The notes under the pieces are model-generated. The model saw only the letters and a program-made list of their open reading frames with translations, had not been told where the DNA came from and did no database searches. The translations under genes were made by a program, and so were the position numbers. From contig PMHO01000042.1 in the NCBI GenBank assembly GCA_003156715.1, positions 25,900-89,899 of the forward strand: a stretch of DNA of 64,000 bases. Reading direction: 5' to 3'. Of this stretch, positions 8,838 through 18,522 are shown in pieces. Within the stretch, counting starts at the first letter, position 1; every line of letters starts with the position of its first letter. The stretch comes from Candidatus Tityobacter terrigena (lineage in GTDB: Bacteria > Vulcanimicrobiota > Vulcanimicrobiia > Vulcanimicrobiales > Vulcanimicrobiaceae).

Positions 8838-10409
8838 TTACTCCCACTCGACGGTCGCCGGCGGTTTCGTCGTGACGTCGTAGGCGACGCGGTTGACCCC
8901 GGCTACCTCGTTGACGATTCGCGTCGAGATGCGCGCGAGCAAATCGTACGGCAGGCGAGCCCAATCGGCCGTCATCCCGTCTTCGCTCGTGATCGCGCGA
9001 ACCGCGACCAAGTCGGCGTAGGTGCGCCCGTCGCCCATCACGCCGACGCTTTGCAAGGGTGTCAGCACGGCGAAATACTGCCACGGATGGGTTTCCAAGG
9101 CGGCCCGCTCGATCTCGCTCGTGACGATGAGGTCGGCGGCGCGCAGCGTGTCCAGACGCTGGGCCGTTACCTCGCCCAACACGCGAACCGCGAGGCCGGG
9201 GCCGGGAAACGGCTGACGCTCGACGATTGCATCGGGCAAACCAAGGACGCGCCCAACTTCGCGCACCTCATCTTTGAAGAGCAGTCGCAAGGGTTCGATC
9301 AGTTTGAGCGCCATCACGTCCGGCAAGCCGCCGACATTGTGGTGCGATTTGATCTTGTGGCCGGCCTTGGAACTGGGCGTCTTCGACTCGATGACGTCGG
9401 GATAGAGCGTTCCTTGGACGAGCCACTCGACGTCGCTCAACTTGGCGGCTTCCTCTTCGAAGACGGCAATGAATTCGTGACCGATTCTGACGCGCTTTTG
9501 CTCGGGATCGATCACGCCCGCGAGCGCGGCGAGAAACCGCTCGCGCGCGTCCACTTTCACGACGTTCAGGTGCAGAACGTCGCGAAAAGCCGCGACCACG
9601 TTCTGGCCTTCGTTCGCCCGCAGCAGACCGGTGTCGACGAACACGCAGGTAAGTTGTTTACCGATGGCCCGCGAAACCAGCGTCGCGGCGACGGCCGAGT
9701 CGACGCCTCCGGAAAGGGCGCAAATAACATGCCCGTTTCCCACTTGTTCGCGGATCTGGCCGACCGTCGACTCGACGAACGAGGCCATCTTCCATTCGGG
9801 CGCGATCCCAGCGATGCCGTGCAGAAAATTCGAGATCACCGTCGTGCCGGCCTCAGTCTGCACGACCTCGGGATGGAACTGCACGCCGTACAAGCGCCGC
9901 ACCGGATCGCCGAAAGCGGCGACCGCGCATTGCGCGGTGCGGCCGTATACCGTAAAGCCGGGCGGCGGCGCGAGCACGGTGTCGCCGTGCGACATCCACA
10001 CCCGCGTGTGCTGCGCGATGCCCGCGAACAGCGGCGAATCACCCAGCCGCTCGAGGTGCGCCGGGCCGTACTCGCTGTGCGTCGAGCGCACGAGCTCCCC
10101 GCCGAGATCGCGTGCGATCAGCTGTATTCCGTAGCAGATGCCGAGGATCGGAATCCCCGAGCGCCATACTTCCGGATCCACCCCCGGCGCGTTCGGGGCG
10201 AGCGTGCTCTCCGGACCGCCCGTCAGGATGATCGCCGCGGGCTCGCGCTCGGCGATCGCAGTCCACGGCGTATCGTGCGGAAGGATTTCCGAATAGACGG
10301 AGGCTTCGCGCGTGCGGCGGGCGATCAACTGGCTATACTGGGCGCCGAAATCGAGGATGATGACGGTCGCCGGTCGCGTCACGGGAGTTTGTGGGGAAGC
10401 CATCGCCAT
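8838..10409 (-). CDS. guaA: GMP synthase (glutamine-hydrolysing) GuaA
   Basis: Converts XMP to GMP. A class I amidotransferase domain is followed by an ATP-pyrophosphatase domain and a C-terminal dimerisation domain, 523 residues. Catalytic Cys is in '[11 protein letters not shown]', catalytic His-Glu in '[11 protein letters not shown]'; the PP-loop is '[10 protein letters not shown]'; the C-terminus ends '[14 protein letters not shown]', the canonical GuaA tail. The open frame runs upstream to 10676 but the ATG at 10409 has a GCAGGGG ribosome-binding site and gives the expected N-terminus. First gene of guaA-purD; divergent from the alcohol dehydrogenase, with about 100 bases between for both promoters. 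Confidence 0.97.
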   Translation of the reverse strand: MAMASPQTPVTRPATVIILDFGAQYSQLIARRTREASVYSEILPHDTPWTAIAEREPAAIILTGGPESTLAPNAPGVDPEVWRSGIPILGICYGIQLIARDLGGELVRSTHSEYGPAHLERLGDSPLFAGIAQHTRVWMSHGDTVLAPPPGFTVYGRTAQCAVAAFGDPVRRLYGVQFHPEVVQTEAGTTVISNFLHGIAGIAPEWKMASFVESTVGQIREQVGNGHVICALSGGVDSAVAATLVSRAIGKQLTCVFVDTGLLRANEGQNVVAAFRDVLHLNVVKVDARERFLAALAGVIDPEQKRVRIGHEFIAVFEEEAAKLSDVEWLVQGTLYPDVIESKTPSSKAGHKIKSHHNVGGLPDVMALKLIEPLRLLFKDEVREVGRVLGLPDAIVERQPFPGPGLAVRVLGEVTAQRLDTLRAADLIVTSEIERAALETHPWQYFAVLTPLQSVGVMGDGRTYADLVAVRAITSEDGMTADWARLPYDLLARISTRIVNEVAGVNRVAYDVTTKPPATVEWE

Positions 10410-10510
10410 TTGGCCCCTGCTTTCGTTTCGCCGGCGAGCCTGACCCGCGCCAAAAGCACTTCGTCTGCGCAGGAACGATCGGCCCCGATGGGCGGAACTC
10501 TCGGAGCAGG

Positions 10511-11530
10511 ATGCGCGCCGCCGTTTTGCACGAACCGATGCCCGTCGAACGCGGGCCGCTCGTACTCGAAGAGCGGCCGATCCCCGAGCCGCCGAAGGGC
10601 CACGTGCTTCTGCGCGTTCGCGCTTGCGGCGTTTGCCGAACGGATCTGCACATCGTTGAGGGCGAACTGCCGCCACATCGCTCGCCGCTGGTTCCGGGCC
10701 ATCAAATCGTCGGCGAGGTGCTGCGCTGCGGCGAAGGAGCGTCGTTACGCGAGGGTTCGCGGGTCGGCGTCTCGTGGCTTGGCGGAACCGACGGCACGTG
10801 CCCGTTTTGCACCGCCGGTGAAGAGAATCTATGCGATGCGCCGATCTTTACCGGTTACGACGTCGACGGCGGATACGCCGAATATGCGGTCGTCCGGGCC
10901 GACTTCGTGCACGAGTTGCCGGCAGCGCTCGACGACCGCCATGCCGCCCCGCTGCTGTGTGCCGGCATCATCGGTTTTCGCGCACTGCGCGTGGCCGGCG
11001 TGCGTCCCGGCGAGCGGGTCGGGCTCTACGGGTTCGGCGCATCGGCCCATCTGGCGTTGCCCGTGCTGCGCGCCTGGGGCTGCAAGATCTTCGTGTCAAC
11101 GCGCGGCGAACGGCACCGCGCGTTTGCCCAGCGAATGGGCGCGACGTGGGTGGGCGGACCGCTCGAACGGCCGCGCGTTGCGCTCGACCGCGCCGTGACG
11201 TTCGCCCCGGCAGGCGACGTCGTGGTGGCCGCGCTCGGCGCATTACGCAAAGGCGGCGTCGTCGCGATCAACGCGATTCACCTCGACCGAATGCCCGAGT
11301 TCGACTACGACTCGCTGCTGTGGGGCGAGCGGCAGATCCGCAGCGTCGCAAACATGACGCGCCAAGATGCGCGAGACTTCTTGGCCTTGGCAGCCGAGAT
11401 CGAGCTCAGCGCCGAAACGACGGTCTTTCCGCTCGAGCGCGCTAACGAAGCGCTCGCCGCCGTCAAATCCGACGCACTCGATGGCGCTGCCGTACTCACG
11501 ATCGACGACGATGCCGGACGCGCAGGCTAA
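10511..11530 (+). CDS. zinc-dependent alcohol dehydrogenase family protein
   Basis: Medium-chain dehydrogenase/reductase, 339 residues: GroES-like N-domain then a Rossmann domain ('[14 protein letters not shown]'). The catalytic zinc site is shown by '[16 protein letters not shown]' and 'PGHQIVGEV'. The structural zinc loop reads '[16 protein letters not shown]', so the first of four usual Cys is Asp. Resembles bacterial AdhA-type enzymes acting on short alcohols/aldehydes; substrate unknown. ATG at 10511 with GGAGCAGG just upstream; the frame open to 10391 overlaps guaA and looks spurious. Its stop overlaps the convergent purP' stop by four bases. Confidence 0.88.
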   Translation: MRAAVLHEPMPVERGPLVLEERPIPEPPKGHVLLRVRACGVCRTDLHIVEGELPPHRSPLVPGHQIVGEVLRCGEGASLREGSRVGVSWLGGTDGTCPFCTAGEENLCDAPIFTGYDVDGGYAEYAVVRADFVHELPAALDDRHAAPLLCAGIIGFRALRVAGVRPGERVGLYGFGASAHLALPVLRAWGCKIFVSTRGERHRAFAQRMGATWVGGPLERPRVALDRAVTFAPAGDVVVAALGALRKGGVVAINAIHLDRMPEFDYDSLLWGERQIRSVANMTRQDARDFLALAAEIELSAETTVFPLERANEALAAVKSDALDGAAVLTIDDDAGRAG

Positions 11531-12672
11531 GTAACGATCTCTTCCAGCCGTTTTTGCTTGCGGGCCATGACGACTTCCATCGCGATGCGCTCGCCGACGG
11601 AAACGTCGCGACCCCACCGGTAGGCGCTGTACGGCGTGTAGCGCGTGCCGGGCGACCCGGGGATGCGCAGCGAGACATCATAGACGACGAAGTCTTTGGG
11701 CGGTCCGGCCACGATGACGCATTGCAGCGCAAACGGACCGATCGCGCCGGGCGGCTGCGCCTCGCGAGCGGTGGCGACGAAACGTTCGCCGAGTTCGAAC
11801 GCCTTCTCGAGCATCGACTCGAGCAGCGTCGCGGCGATGTGACCGGCCTCTTCCATGCGCACCGGAATCGATGCGGCGGCCTCGAGCTGGCTCGGAGGCA
11901 AGGAACGCAAGCCGTCGAGGTTGGTCTGGCGCCGCGTGTCCGTCCCGAGCAACTCCAATTCGCCGAGGATCGGCGACCAGAAAAAGTTCAAGTTGACGCT
12001 TGGGCCGAGTGCATACTCCTCGATGCGCGCTGCCTTGAGGCCGGCTTCGTCGAGCATCCCGGCGCCGATCAGGCGTTGCGCCTGGGCGTCGTACTCGGCC
12101 GCCGACGAACAGAGAAAGAAGGCGCGCTCGAAACCAACGACGGCGTGCGGCGCCTTCACCATCACCAGGCGGTCGATCTCGGCGGGAGCTTGGAACGTTC
12201 GCGGGTGGCGGATGCCGGCACGCGCGAGCAAGGCATATTGATTGCCGGGCTCATCCCGCTCCTCGGCGCGCAGCAGCCGGCGATTCCCGAAGATCGGGAC
12301 CATCATGCCTTGCTCGATTTCGTCGTACGTGAAGCGCTCGTGAAGGTAAACCTCGAACGAGCGGTTCGGCACGAAGAGGGCCGCCGAATCGAGCAGCGTT
12401 TGCTGCACCTCGGGCCGCAAGATGTCCGCAAACGTCTCCAGTTCCAGGACGCGATCGACGCAGCCCAACGCCCCAAAGTCGCCGGCCGTCCGGCGCCGGA
12501 AATAGCGCGTGTAGGTCTGCTCGCGTCCTCGCGCCGTAACGATGAGACTCCGCAGACCCTGCCGGCGCGCGCCATAGGCGACCTCGAGCGCCGAATGGCT
12601 GCCGATCGAGCAAAGTGTTAACTTCGATCGCTTGTAGGCGCCGAGCGCCGTGGCGATGCGCGGTTCGAGCAC
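11527..12672 (-). CDS. degenerate PurP paralogue (PurP')
   Basis: 381 residues, clearly homologous to PurP (formate-dependent FAICAR synthetase) over its full length: 'IGSHSALEVAYGARRQGL', 'VPIFGNRRLLRAEERDE', 'IEEYALGPSVNLNFFWSP'. Key functional elements are altered. The ATP-grasp Gly-rich loop is 'APHAVVGFERAFF' rather than GAxGGKGY, and the C-terminal ligand segment reads 'VVYDVSLRIPGSPG' where PurP has an E-x-SARIxAGTN motif. It is last in the purine operon, nine bases after a secreted-protein gene. Inference: catalytically weak or inactive, perhaps a structural or regulatory partner of the intact PurP. It could instead use a different substrate. Confidence 0.8.
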   Translation of the reverse strand: MLEPRIATALGAYKRSKLTLCSIGSHSALEVAYGARRQGLRSLIVTARGREQTYTRYFRRRTAGDFGALGCVDRVLELETFADILRPEVQQTLLDSAALFVPNRSFEVYLHERFTYDEIEQGMMVPIFGNRRLLRAEERDEPGNQYALLARAGIRHPRTFQAPAEIDRLVMVKAPHAVVGFERAFFLCSSAAEYDAQAQRLIGAGMLDEAGLKAARIEEYALGPSVNLNFFWSPILGELELLGTDTRRQTNLDGLRSLPPSQLEAAASIPVRMEEAGHIAATLLESMLEKAFELGERFVATAREAQPPGAIGPFALQCVIVAGPPKDFVVYDVSLRIPGSPGTRYTPYSAYRWGRDVSVGERIAMEVVMARKQKRLEEIVT

Positions 12673-12681
12673 CGCACGTCC

Positions 12682-13842
12682 CTACGACGCGGAAAGCTCC
12701 TGCGCCTGGGGCGAGTTGGCGTACTGCACGAGGAGCAGATACTTGACGCGAGTCGCGGCTTCGCGCGTGGTCGGCGTCGCGACGCGCATCAGCAGCTTGT
12801 ACAAGTCCAGCAGATTGCGCGGCAGCGTGAAGTCGTGAGGATACTGCTTCTGCCAATCCTCAACCGACGAGTCGAGCTGCAGCGCATCGGACGCCATTTG
12901 CGCGCCCCAGCCGACATCGAGGTACTTATTGATCCGCACGACTTCGTTGTGAACGCCGAGCGGCGACATCTTGAGATTGCCGAAGTACTCGTCGGCGGGA
13001 GCGGTTCGCGTGAGCCGCAGCTCGCGCGGAATGGCCGATACGCGACCGATCAGTTTGAGTTCGGGAGTGTGATCGCGCCGGTATTTGATCGTGCGCGCAT
13101 TGGCCCGATCGGCTTCGCTGAAACCGGCCTCGGTCAGCGCCCGCTCCGCGATCGAAAACATCTCGGTCGATTCGGGATCGGGCACGCGCACGAGCGGCAG
13201 CGTCGGATCGGCGGCGTGATCGAGCAAGAGGCTACGATACTGGGCATCGTGGGTTAGATTGTAGGCGCGCACGTCGGTGACGATCAGCTCGACCAAGGCG
13301 TCGCCGTCGCGGTGAAAGTCTGCGGCGTTGGCGAGCGCATCCTGTTCGGCTTGCTGGGCCAAAAAGTTCGGGTCGTTCTCCCCAGCCGACGTCCGTTGCA
13401 GAAGCGCTTTCGCCTCGGCGACGTGCTGAACGTCGGCATTCTTCGAGACCCAGTCGGACGCTTCGAGGACGTACCACAATGCGGCGTCGTTGTTGACGAG
13501 CGGATTGTAGTGCAGCTGGGTGGCAACGTCCACGGTCAGAATCGCGACCTCGCCGTACTGGGCGTCGTCCGGCCGGAACAGCGAATAGGCGCGCCCCGCG
13601 TCGAAGACGGTCGACTGGTAGTACAGCTCGGAAGCAAACGGCCAGCCCTTGCCGGCGCCTTCGTCGTACGCGCGCCGCATCGTCTGATAGAGCACCTCCG
13701 GGTCGGTCTCGATCGCAGCACGCGCGGGCAGCGCCGCGAAACTTCCCCAGAGCGAGGTTGCCAACACCATCGCGAGCACTCCGCGCGCTAACAGGCGAAG
13801 CGACGCGCGGCGACGGGCGCTAGCGAAGCCGGCTTGAGTCAT
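12682..13842 (-). CDS. exported protein of unknown function inside the purine operon
   Basis: About 386 residues. An N-terminal signal sequence ('ASLRLLARGVLAMVLATS' with cleavage near 'ARA') precedes a largely helical soluble domain with no motif I recognise. ATG at 13842 ('MTQAGFASARRRASLR') gives a normal signal peptide; an ATG at 13878 would add a Cys-containing stretch before it. It overlaps the end of the intact purP and sits between the two purP copies, so it should be co-transcribed with purine genes although nothing in it suggests nucleotide metabolism. Function not assigned. Confidence 0.75.
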   Translation of the reverse strand: MTQAGFASARRRASLRLLARGVLAMVLATSLWGSFAALPARAAIETDPEVLYQTMRRAYDEGAGKGWPFASELYYQSTVFDAGRAYSLFRPDDAQYGEVAILTVDVATQLHYNPLVNNDAALWYVLEASDWVSKNADVQHVAEAKALLQRTSAGENDPNFLAQQAEQDALANAADFHRDGDALVELIVTDVRAYNLTHDAQYRSLLLDHAADPTLPLVRVPDPESTEMFSIAERALTEAGFSEADRANARTIKYRRDHTPELKLIGRVSAIPRELRLTRTAPADEYFGNLKMSPLGVHNEVVRINKYLDVGWGAQMASDALQLDSSVEDWQKQYPHDFTLPRNLLDLYKLLMRVATPTTREAATRVKYLLLVQYANSPQAQELSAS

Positions 13843-14890
13843 CCAGCACCGCGGGCAGGTTATTGGAGAGAAGCGCATTCTTGATCTCGCGGGCGATCCG
13901 TCGCCCCGTCGACATCGGCTCGCTGTAGTTGAGATACGAGTACGGGGAACCGTCGATGAACGGGTTGGTCCCGGCCACGATGCGCGCGGAGATCTCCATC
14001 ACGTAGAACTGGGTGTCGGGTGTGATGATCGTCTCGATGCAGAACGCGCCGAAGAGCCCCTTGGGCGGACAGAGCTCTTGGCTCGCGCGCACGACGTCTT
14101 CTCCCATGCGATAGGCGTGGGCCAGCATCGATTCGCGCAGCACGAGCGGCGCGTTACCGACGACCACGTACGAAGGCTCGACGTCCATCCCTTCCTGCGC
14201 GGCCGCCGGAATGCGCCCGAGCGAGTCGACGTTCGTCTCGTAGCGCCGGTCCATGCTCATAATCTCGAGCTTCCCCGTCAACGATGAGTAGAAGTAATGG
14301 ATGTAGGCCGGCACGCCGATGATGTACTCTTGCAGAATGTAGTTCTGGCGCGCCAGCTTGCCGGCGCGCTGCTCGAAGTCGTGGGCGTCGCGGACGAACA
14401 TGTACCCCTTGCCGCCCTGCGCGCCGTACAGCTTGACGATCACGGGACGGTCGATCTCGGCGCCGGTCCGAAACTGCCGCGGGATGCGCAGCCCGGCCCG
14501 GGTCAGCCACTGGCGCTGCAGTTCGCGGCTCGATTCCCAGTCGAGCACGGCCTTATTGCCAAAGTAGGGGATGCGCATTTGCTTGTGGTCTTCGAGCGAG
14601 AGGTAGGCCACGAACGATCCATGCGGCACGATGATGACCTTACGGGTCTCTAGCTCCGGAACGAGCGACATGAAGTCGCTGTACTGGTCGATCGCGATGA
14701 CTTCGTCGACGAACGCGTACGAGCGGTAGAGCCGCTCGGCTTCGCGGTTGGCGATGGCCAGCGTGCGGAAGCCTTCGTCGCGCGCGCCTTTGAGGATCTG
14801 CAGCGCCGAGTGCGAGCCAAGCGTTGCGATCGTGTAGAAGTCGCCGGTTTTCGCCTGAGGCGGCGTGAGCAGGAGCTCGGGTGCGATCAT
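13820..14890 (-). CDS. purP: 5-formaminoimidazole-4-carboxamide ribonucleotide synthetase PurP
   Basis: ATP- and formate-dependent AICAR to FAICAR step, replacing the folate-dependent PurH transformylase. 356 residues with domains known as DUF1246 and DUF1297. Visible: 'IATLGSHSALQILKGAR', 'IVPHGSFVAYLSLE', the ATP-grasp loop 'VKLYGAQGGKGYMF', 'QEYIIGVPAYIHYFYS', and the C-terminal 'EISARIVAGTNPFIDGSPYS'. PurP is best known from archaea; occurrence in a bacterial purine operon is unusual. It follows the PurS gene by 16 bases. Unlike the second copy, all expected nucleotide-binding motifs are intact. Confidence 0.93.
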   Translation of the reverse strand: MIAPELLLTPPQAKTGDFYTIATLGSHSALQILKGARDEGFRTLAIANREAERLYRSYAFVDEVIAIDQYSDFMSLVPELETRKVIIVPHGSFVAYLSLEDHKQMRIPYFGNKAVLDWESSRELQRQWLTRAGLRIPRQFRTGAEIDRPVIVKLYGAQGGKGYMFVRDAHDFEQRAGKLARQNYILQEYIIGVPAYIHYFYSSLTGKLEIMSMDRRYETNVDSLGRIPAAAQEGMDVEPSYVVVGNAPLVLRESMLAHAYRMGEDVVRASQELCPPKGLFGAFCIETIITPDTQFYVMEISARIVAGTNPFIDGSPYSYLNYSEPMSTGRRIAREIKNALLSNNLPAVLDDSSRLR

Positions 14891-14906
14891 CGTTGAGCTG
14901 GTCCCT

Positions 14907-15374
14907 TCATATCATTGTCGCGGATTGGAATGACGGATTACATAAGAGGCAGTCCGATGCGCGCCGCACCAGTTCCGCCGTGGCGGGACTTCCGGCGGCG
15001 CCGAAAAGGCGCCACGCAACGAAGCGCTCGACGCCGTGCACCCCTTCGAGCACGCGCCCCGCGACTCGCATCTCACGGCGCGGCGCTCCGGCACCGGGAG
15101 CGTGCGGAACCTCGTGGACCCAAAGCTCACCCGGCGCGGGCCAAGCGTCTTCGCGCAGCCGAAGCACGTGCTTGTTTGGGTTGTAAATCGTCTCCATGCT
15201 GCGCAGCGCGGCCTCGAGCGCCGGCTCGCGGCCCGCGTCAAGCGAGAAGCGATACACGTCGGCGCGTTCCAAACCGGCAAGATCGAGCCCGAGGCGGCGC
15301 AGCGTGCTGAGCGCCGTTTCCGCCTCGTTGTCGGGAATGGTCAGGGCGACCTCGACGCAACACGGCACGATCAT
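14907..15374 (-). CDS. purS: PurS-like FGAM synthetase subunit, apparently two PurS units in one chain
   Basis: 155 residues, about twice the usual 80-85 of PurS, between purQ and purP and overlapping purQ by ATGA. The first half has PurS-like order strand-helix-strand-helix-strand: 'VEVALTIPDNEAETALSTL', 'ADVYRFSLDAGREPALEAA', ending 'METIYNPNKHVLRL'. The second half repeats the pattern, with 'ELWVHEVPHAP', 'VERFVAWRLFGA' and an end 'ASDCLLCNPSFQSATM' that resembles the 'LLANPVIEDY' tail of PurS. PurS normally acts as a dimer bridging PurL and PurQ; a fused pair would be a single-chain dimer. Assignment rests on position plus weak similarity. Confidence 0.65.
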   Translation of the reverse strand: MIVPCCVEVALTIPDNEAETALSTLRRLGLDLAGLERADVYRFSLDAGREPALEAALRSMETIYNPNKHVLRLREDAWPAPGELWVHEVPHAPGAGAPRREMRVAGRVLEGVHGVERFVAWRLFGAAGSPATAELVRRASDCLLCNPSFQSATMI

Positions 15375-16156
15375 CCCAGTGCCTGCGCGAGCCCGGCGAA
15401 CAGCACGGTTCCCCCAGAGGGTGCGAGCATCGCAGCGGCGTCGCCCCGCGCGCGTTCGCGGCTTGCATCATGGTGCATGAACGTCCAGCCGTCGCGTTCG
15501 GGATGCGGCATGATCGCTAGCACGTTGCCTTCGCGGTTCACGATCGCCGCCGCGCCGAGCGCCGAACCGTTGGGAATGGCATGCGGCGTCGTAGCGCCCG
15601 TCGCGTCGCAGTACACGAAGGCAACGTGCCCCTCGCGCGCCATTCGCTCGAGCGCCTCGGGCGAGGCAGCGAGCCGTCCCTCGCCGTGCGAAGCCCAGGC
15701 CGGAACGACCGCATCGGAGGCGAGCCCGGCGGTTAAGGCGCAGCGCGACGGCGGGACGGCGAGCTTGACGTACACATGGGTCGAACGAAATCGACCGCCG
15801 GGGGCGTTCCGTGCGAAGCCCGCTTGCGGACGCGGGTCGCCGTCAAGGCCCGGCGCCAAGCCGCTCTCCAGCAAAATCTGCGCGCCGTTGCAGATGCCCA
15901 GGACGAGCGTCCCTTCGGCCGCGCGCTCGCGCACGACCGTCATCAGGCGGTCATGCGCGGCGATCGCCCCGGCCCGAACCCGGTCCTCGTAGGCAAAGCC
16001 CCCGGGCAGTACGTACGCAGCGAACGCGCGCACCTCGCGCAAATCCGCATTCCAATGCACGAGTTGCGCCTCGAGGCCAACCGCCCGGCAGGCCCGCAGC
16101 GTCTCGTCCTCGCTGTTGGTTCCGGGGAAGACGAGGATGCCCACCCGCGCGCTCAC
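15371..16156 (-). CDS. purQ: phosphoribosylformylglycinamidine synthase subunit PurQ
   Basis: Glutaminase subunit delivering ammonia to PurL, 261 residues. Class I amidotransferase motifs: N-terminal 'VGILVFPGTNSEDETLRA', oxyanion strand 'YVLPGGFAYEDRVRAGAI', nucleophile in 'LGICNGAQILLES', and His-Glu in 'AIMPHPERDGW'. GTG start at 16156 overlaps the purL stop (GTGA), so the two are translationally coupled. The frame continues open far upstream only as a shadow of purL. Confidence 0.95.
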   Translation of the reverse strand: MSARVGILVFPGTNSEDETLRACRAVGLEAQLVHWNADLREVRAFAAYVLPGGFAYEDRVRAGAIAAHDRLMTVVRERAAEGTLVLGICNGAQILLESGLAPGLDGDPRPQAGFARNAPGGRFRSTHVYVKLAVPPSRCALTAGLASDAVVPAWASHGEGRLAASPEALERMAREGHVAFVYCDATGATTPHAIPNGSALGAAAIVNREGNVLAIMPHPERDGWTFMHHDASRERARGDAAAMLAPSGGTVLFAGLAQALG

Positions 16157-18522
16157 GGTCGTGCAAGCTCGTCGTAGAAGCCGCGCAGCGGCGCGCTCCA
16201 CGCTTCGTGCAACTGCGCGAGATCGTACGATCCGCACTCGGCAAGGTGCAGGGCTGCCGTGGCCTGCGAACCGGCTACCGTCTTGCCAATCGGTCTCACC
16301 GACGCGGCGTCGAGCCCGTGCTGCGTCGCAAGCGCCGCGAAGCTCGCGCCGTCGCTCGCTTCGACGACGAAACCGCCCCCTTCGGCGAAGAACGTTTGGA
16401 GCGGACCGAACGAGGCGAACTCCCTTGCGGGGAAAATCTCGGCGCCGATCGGTTCGCGTTCGAGCGTTGGGAACGCCATCTCGGCCAGCGTCACCAGAAG
16501 TCCCCCGTCGGAGATGTCGTGCGCCGCCGCGATCAGGCCACTCGCGTGCGCTTCGAGCAGGAACGTCATCTCCGCGCGAATGCGCGGATAGTCGAGCGGC
16601 GGAAGTTCGCGCTCGTCGAGTTGCAGGATTGCGGCGACGACCGACCCCCCGAGCCGGCGCGCAAAACCGCCGACAGCGAAGAGCGCATGACCTGGCACCT
16701 TGAAGCGCAGGGTCGCGCTCCTGGACACGTCTGCCAGCGCGCCGACGCAGGCGATGATCGGTGAGGGCGGGATCGCCGCGCGGCTTGCAGAGCGATTGTA
16801 AAAGCTGACGTTTCCCGAGACGAACGGCACGCCGAGCTCGCGTGCCGCATGCGCGATGCCGTCGACGCACGCAACGAACGCCCCGAAGTCGCGCGGGTTC
16901 TCCGGATCTCCGAAGTTGAGGCAGTCGGTCAGGCCGATCGGCTTGGCTCCAACGGCTACCACGTTGCGAATCGCCTCGCACACTGCATGCTCGGCGGCGA
17001 GGCGCGGGTCCACCATCGCGAAGCGCGGGTTGTGATCGACCGACAGCGCAACGCCCAGCGGAGCGCCGGGAATCGGAACCACGACGCCCGCGTCCGCGTA
17101 GCCGCTCGGGATCGAGGTCGTCCCGCGGACGACCGAGTCGAACCGTTCGTAGATTGGCCGGCGCGAGCAGACGTCGTGGTGGGCGAGAACCCGCCGCGCG
17201 AGATCCTCGCTGAATTGCGGCCCGGCGGCTTCCGCGCTCGAAGTGCTCGCAAGCTCCGCCGATGCGGCGAGTCTTGGCAACTCGCAGGCGCGGTCGTAGC
17301 GAATCCCACCGGTCAAGAAATCGATCGGGACGCGCATCACCTCTTCCCCGTGACGGCGCAGCACGTAGTCCTGTTCGCGCGTGATCGTGCCGACCACGAC
17401 CGCCTGCGCGCCGCGCGCGATCGCCGGCAGCGAGTATTCCTGGTTGTAAATCGACATCAGGACCGGTGTGAAATCCGGCGGGACGACCCACGCCAGCCGC
17501 TCCTGCGTCTCACCGACGGCAATGACGGCGGCCGGCAGCCCCTCCTGCGTCGTCGGGCAACGGTCAAGATCGATCGACGCTCCGAAGCCGCCGCTCGCTG
17601 CCAACTCTGCGGTGCAGCCCATGATTCCGCCCGCCCCGAGGTCCTTGAAGCCGACAGTCAGCCGGCGTTCCCGCACGACGTCAAAGGCCCGGTAGGAAGC
17701 GCGCATGAGCACGTTCTTCAGAAACGGATCGGGGACTTGAACCGCGCCCTTGTTCGCTTCGGCGTCATCGGCATCCAGAACAAGTGACGAGAACGCGGCG
17801 CCACCGAAGCCGCTGCGATCCGTTGCCTTACCCACGAGCACGATGTCCCACCCCTCCGAGCCGGGCGGTGCAGCCGAGTGGATGATCTCGTCTTCGCTCA
17901 ACAGCCCCAGAGCCACCACATTGACCAGGCAATTGTCGCGAAAACCGTCGTGGAAATAGACGTCGCCGGCGATGTTGGGGACGCCGATTGCATTGCCGTA
18001 CGATCCGATTCCGTCGACGACGCCTTGCGCGATGTAACGGCAATGGGCGTCTTCGAGGGGCCCGAAGCGTAACGGGTCGGCCAGAGCGATCAGACGCGCG
18101 CCCATGCACAGGACGTCGCGCACGATTCCGCCGATGCCGGTTGCCGCGCCCTCGAAGGGCACGACCTGCGAAGGATGGTTGTGCGACTCGTGCGCGATCG
18201 CGACGCCGTAGCGTTTTCCGTTCCATTCGCCCAGGTGGAGAATGCCGGCATCCTCTTGCGGGCCTTGCATGACGCTCGGGCCCTCGGTGGGAAGTCTGCG
18301 CAGATAGTGGCGCGAGCTCTTATACGAGCAATGCTCGCTCCACTGCGCATCGAAGGCGTAGCACTCGAGCAGCGTCGGGTCGCGTCCTAGGCGCTCCCCG
18401 ATGCGGCGCAGCTCCGAGACCGAGAGGGTCAGTCCGTGCGCGCGCAGGTCGCGCGCGAGCTCCTCGTCGCCGGCGCCGATAAGGCGCAGCGCCGGCGAAC
18501 CTAGCGTTCCGGCGCTACGCAA
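16153..18522 (-). CDS. purL: phosphoribosylformylglycinamidine synthase subunit PurL (small type)
   Basis: Converts FGAR to FGAM with ATP and PurQ ammonia. About 789 residues, the small bacterial/archaeal form that needs PurS and PurQ. Motifs: 'AQWSEHCSYKSSRHYLRRL', 'ESHNHPSQVVPFEGAATG' and 'KDLGAGGIMGCTAELA', plus a second half 'NPRFAMVDPRLAAEHAV' and 'AHDISDGGLLVTLAEM'. Start is probably TTG at 18522, overlapping the end of purC by eight bases; no ATG lies before the conserved region, so the first few residues are uncertain. Confidence 0.95.
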   Translation of the reverse strand: MRSAGTLGSPALRLIGAGDEELARDLRAHGLTLSVSELRRIGERLGRDPTLLECYAFDAQWSEHCSYKSSRHYLRRLPTEGPSVMQGPQEDAGILHLGEWNGKRYGVAIAHESHNHPSQVVPFEGAATGIGGIVRDVLCMGARLIALADPLRFGPLEDAHCRYIAQGVVDGIGSYGNAIGVPNIAGDVYFHDGFRDNCLVNVVALGLLSEDEIIHSAAPPGSEGWDIVLVGKATDRSGFGGAAFSSLVLDADDAEANKGAVQVPDPFLKNVLMRASYRAFDVVRERRLTVGFKDLGAGGIMGCTAELAASGGFGASIDLDRCPTTQEGLPAAVIAVGETQERLAWVVPPDFTPVLMSIYNQEYSLPAIARGAQAVVVGTITREQDYVLRRHGEEVMRVPIDFLTGGIRYDRACELPRLAASAELASTSSAEAAGPQFSEDLARRVLAHHDVCSRRPIYERFDSVVRGTTSIPSGYADAGVVVPIPGAPLGVALSVDHNPRFAMVDPRLAAEHAVCEAIRNVVAVGAKPIGLTDCLNFGDPENPRDFGAFVACVDGIAHAARELGVPFVSGNVSFYNRSASRAAIPPSPIIACVGALADVSRSATLRFKVPGHALFAVGGFARRLGGSVVAAILQLDERELPPLDYPRIRAEMTFLLEAHASGLIAAAHDISDGGLLVTLAEMAFPTLEREPIGAEIFPAREFASFGPLQTFFAEGGGFVVEASDGASFAALATQHGLDAASVRPIGKTVAGSQATAALHLAECGSYDLAQLHEAWSAPLRGFYDELARP

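Noticed and set aside
8289-11198. 969-residue plus-strand open frame
   Set aside because: Shadow of purD and guaA on the opposite strand; Arg/Ala/Ser-rich with no domain, and it ends inside the alcohol dehydrogenase in another frame.
16157-17491. 440-residue N-terminal extension of PurQ
   Set aside because: Frame shadow of purL; GTG at 16156 gives the correct PurQ start.
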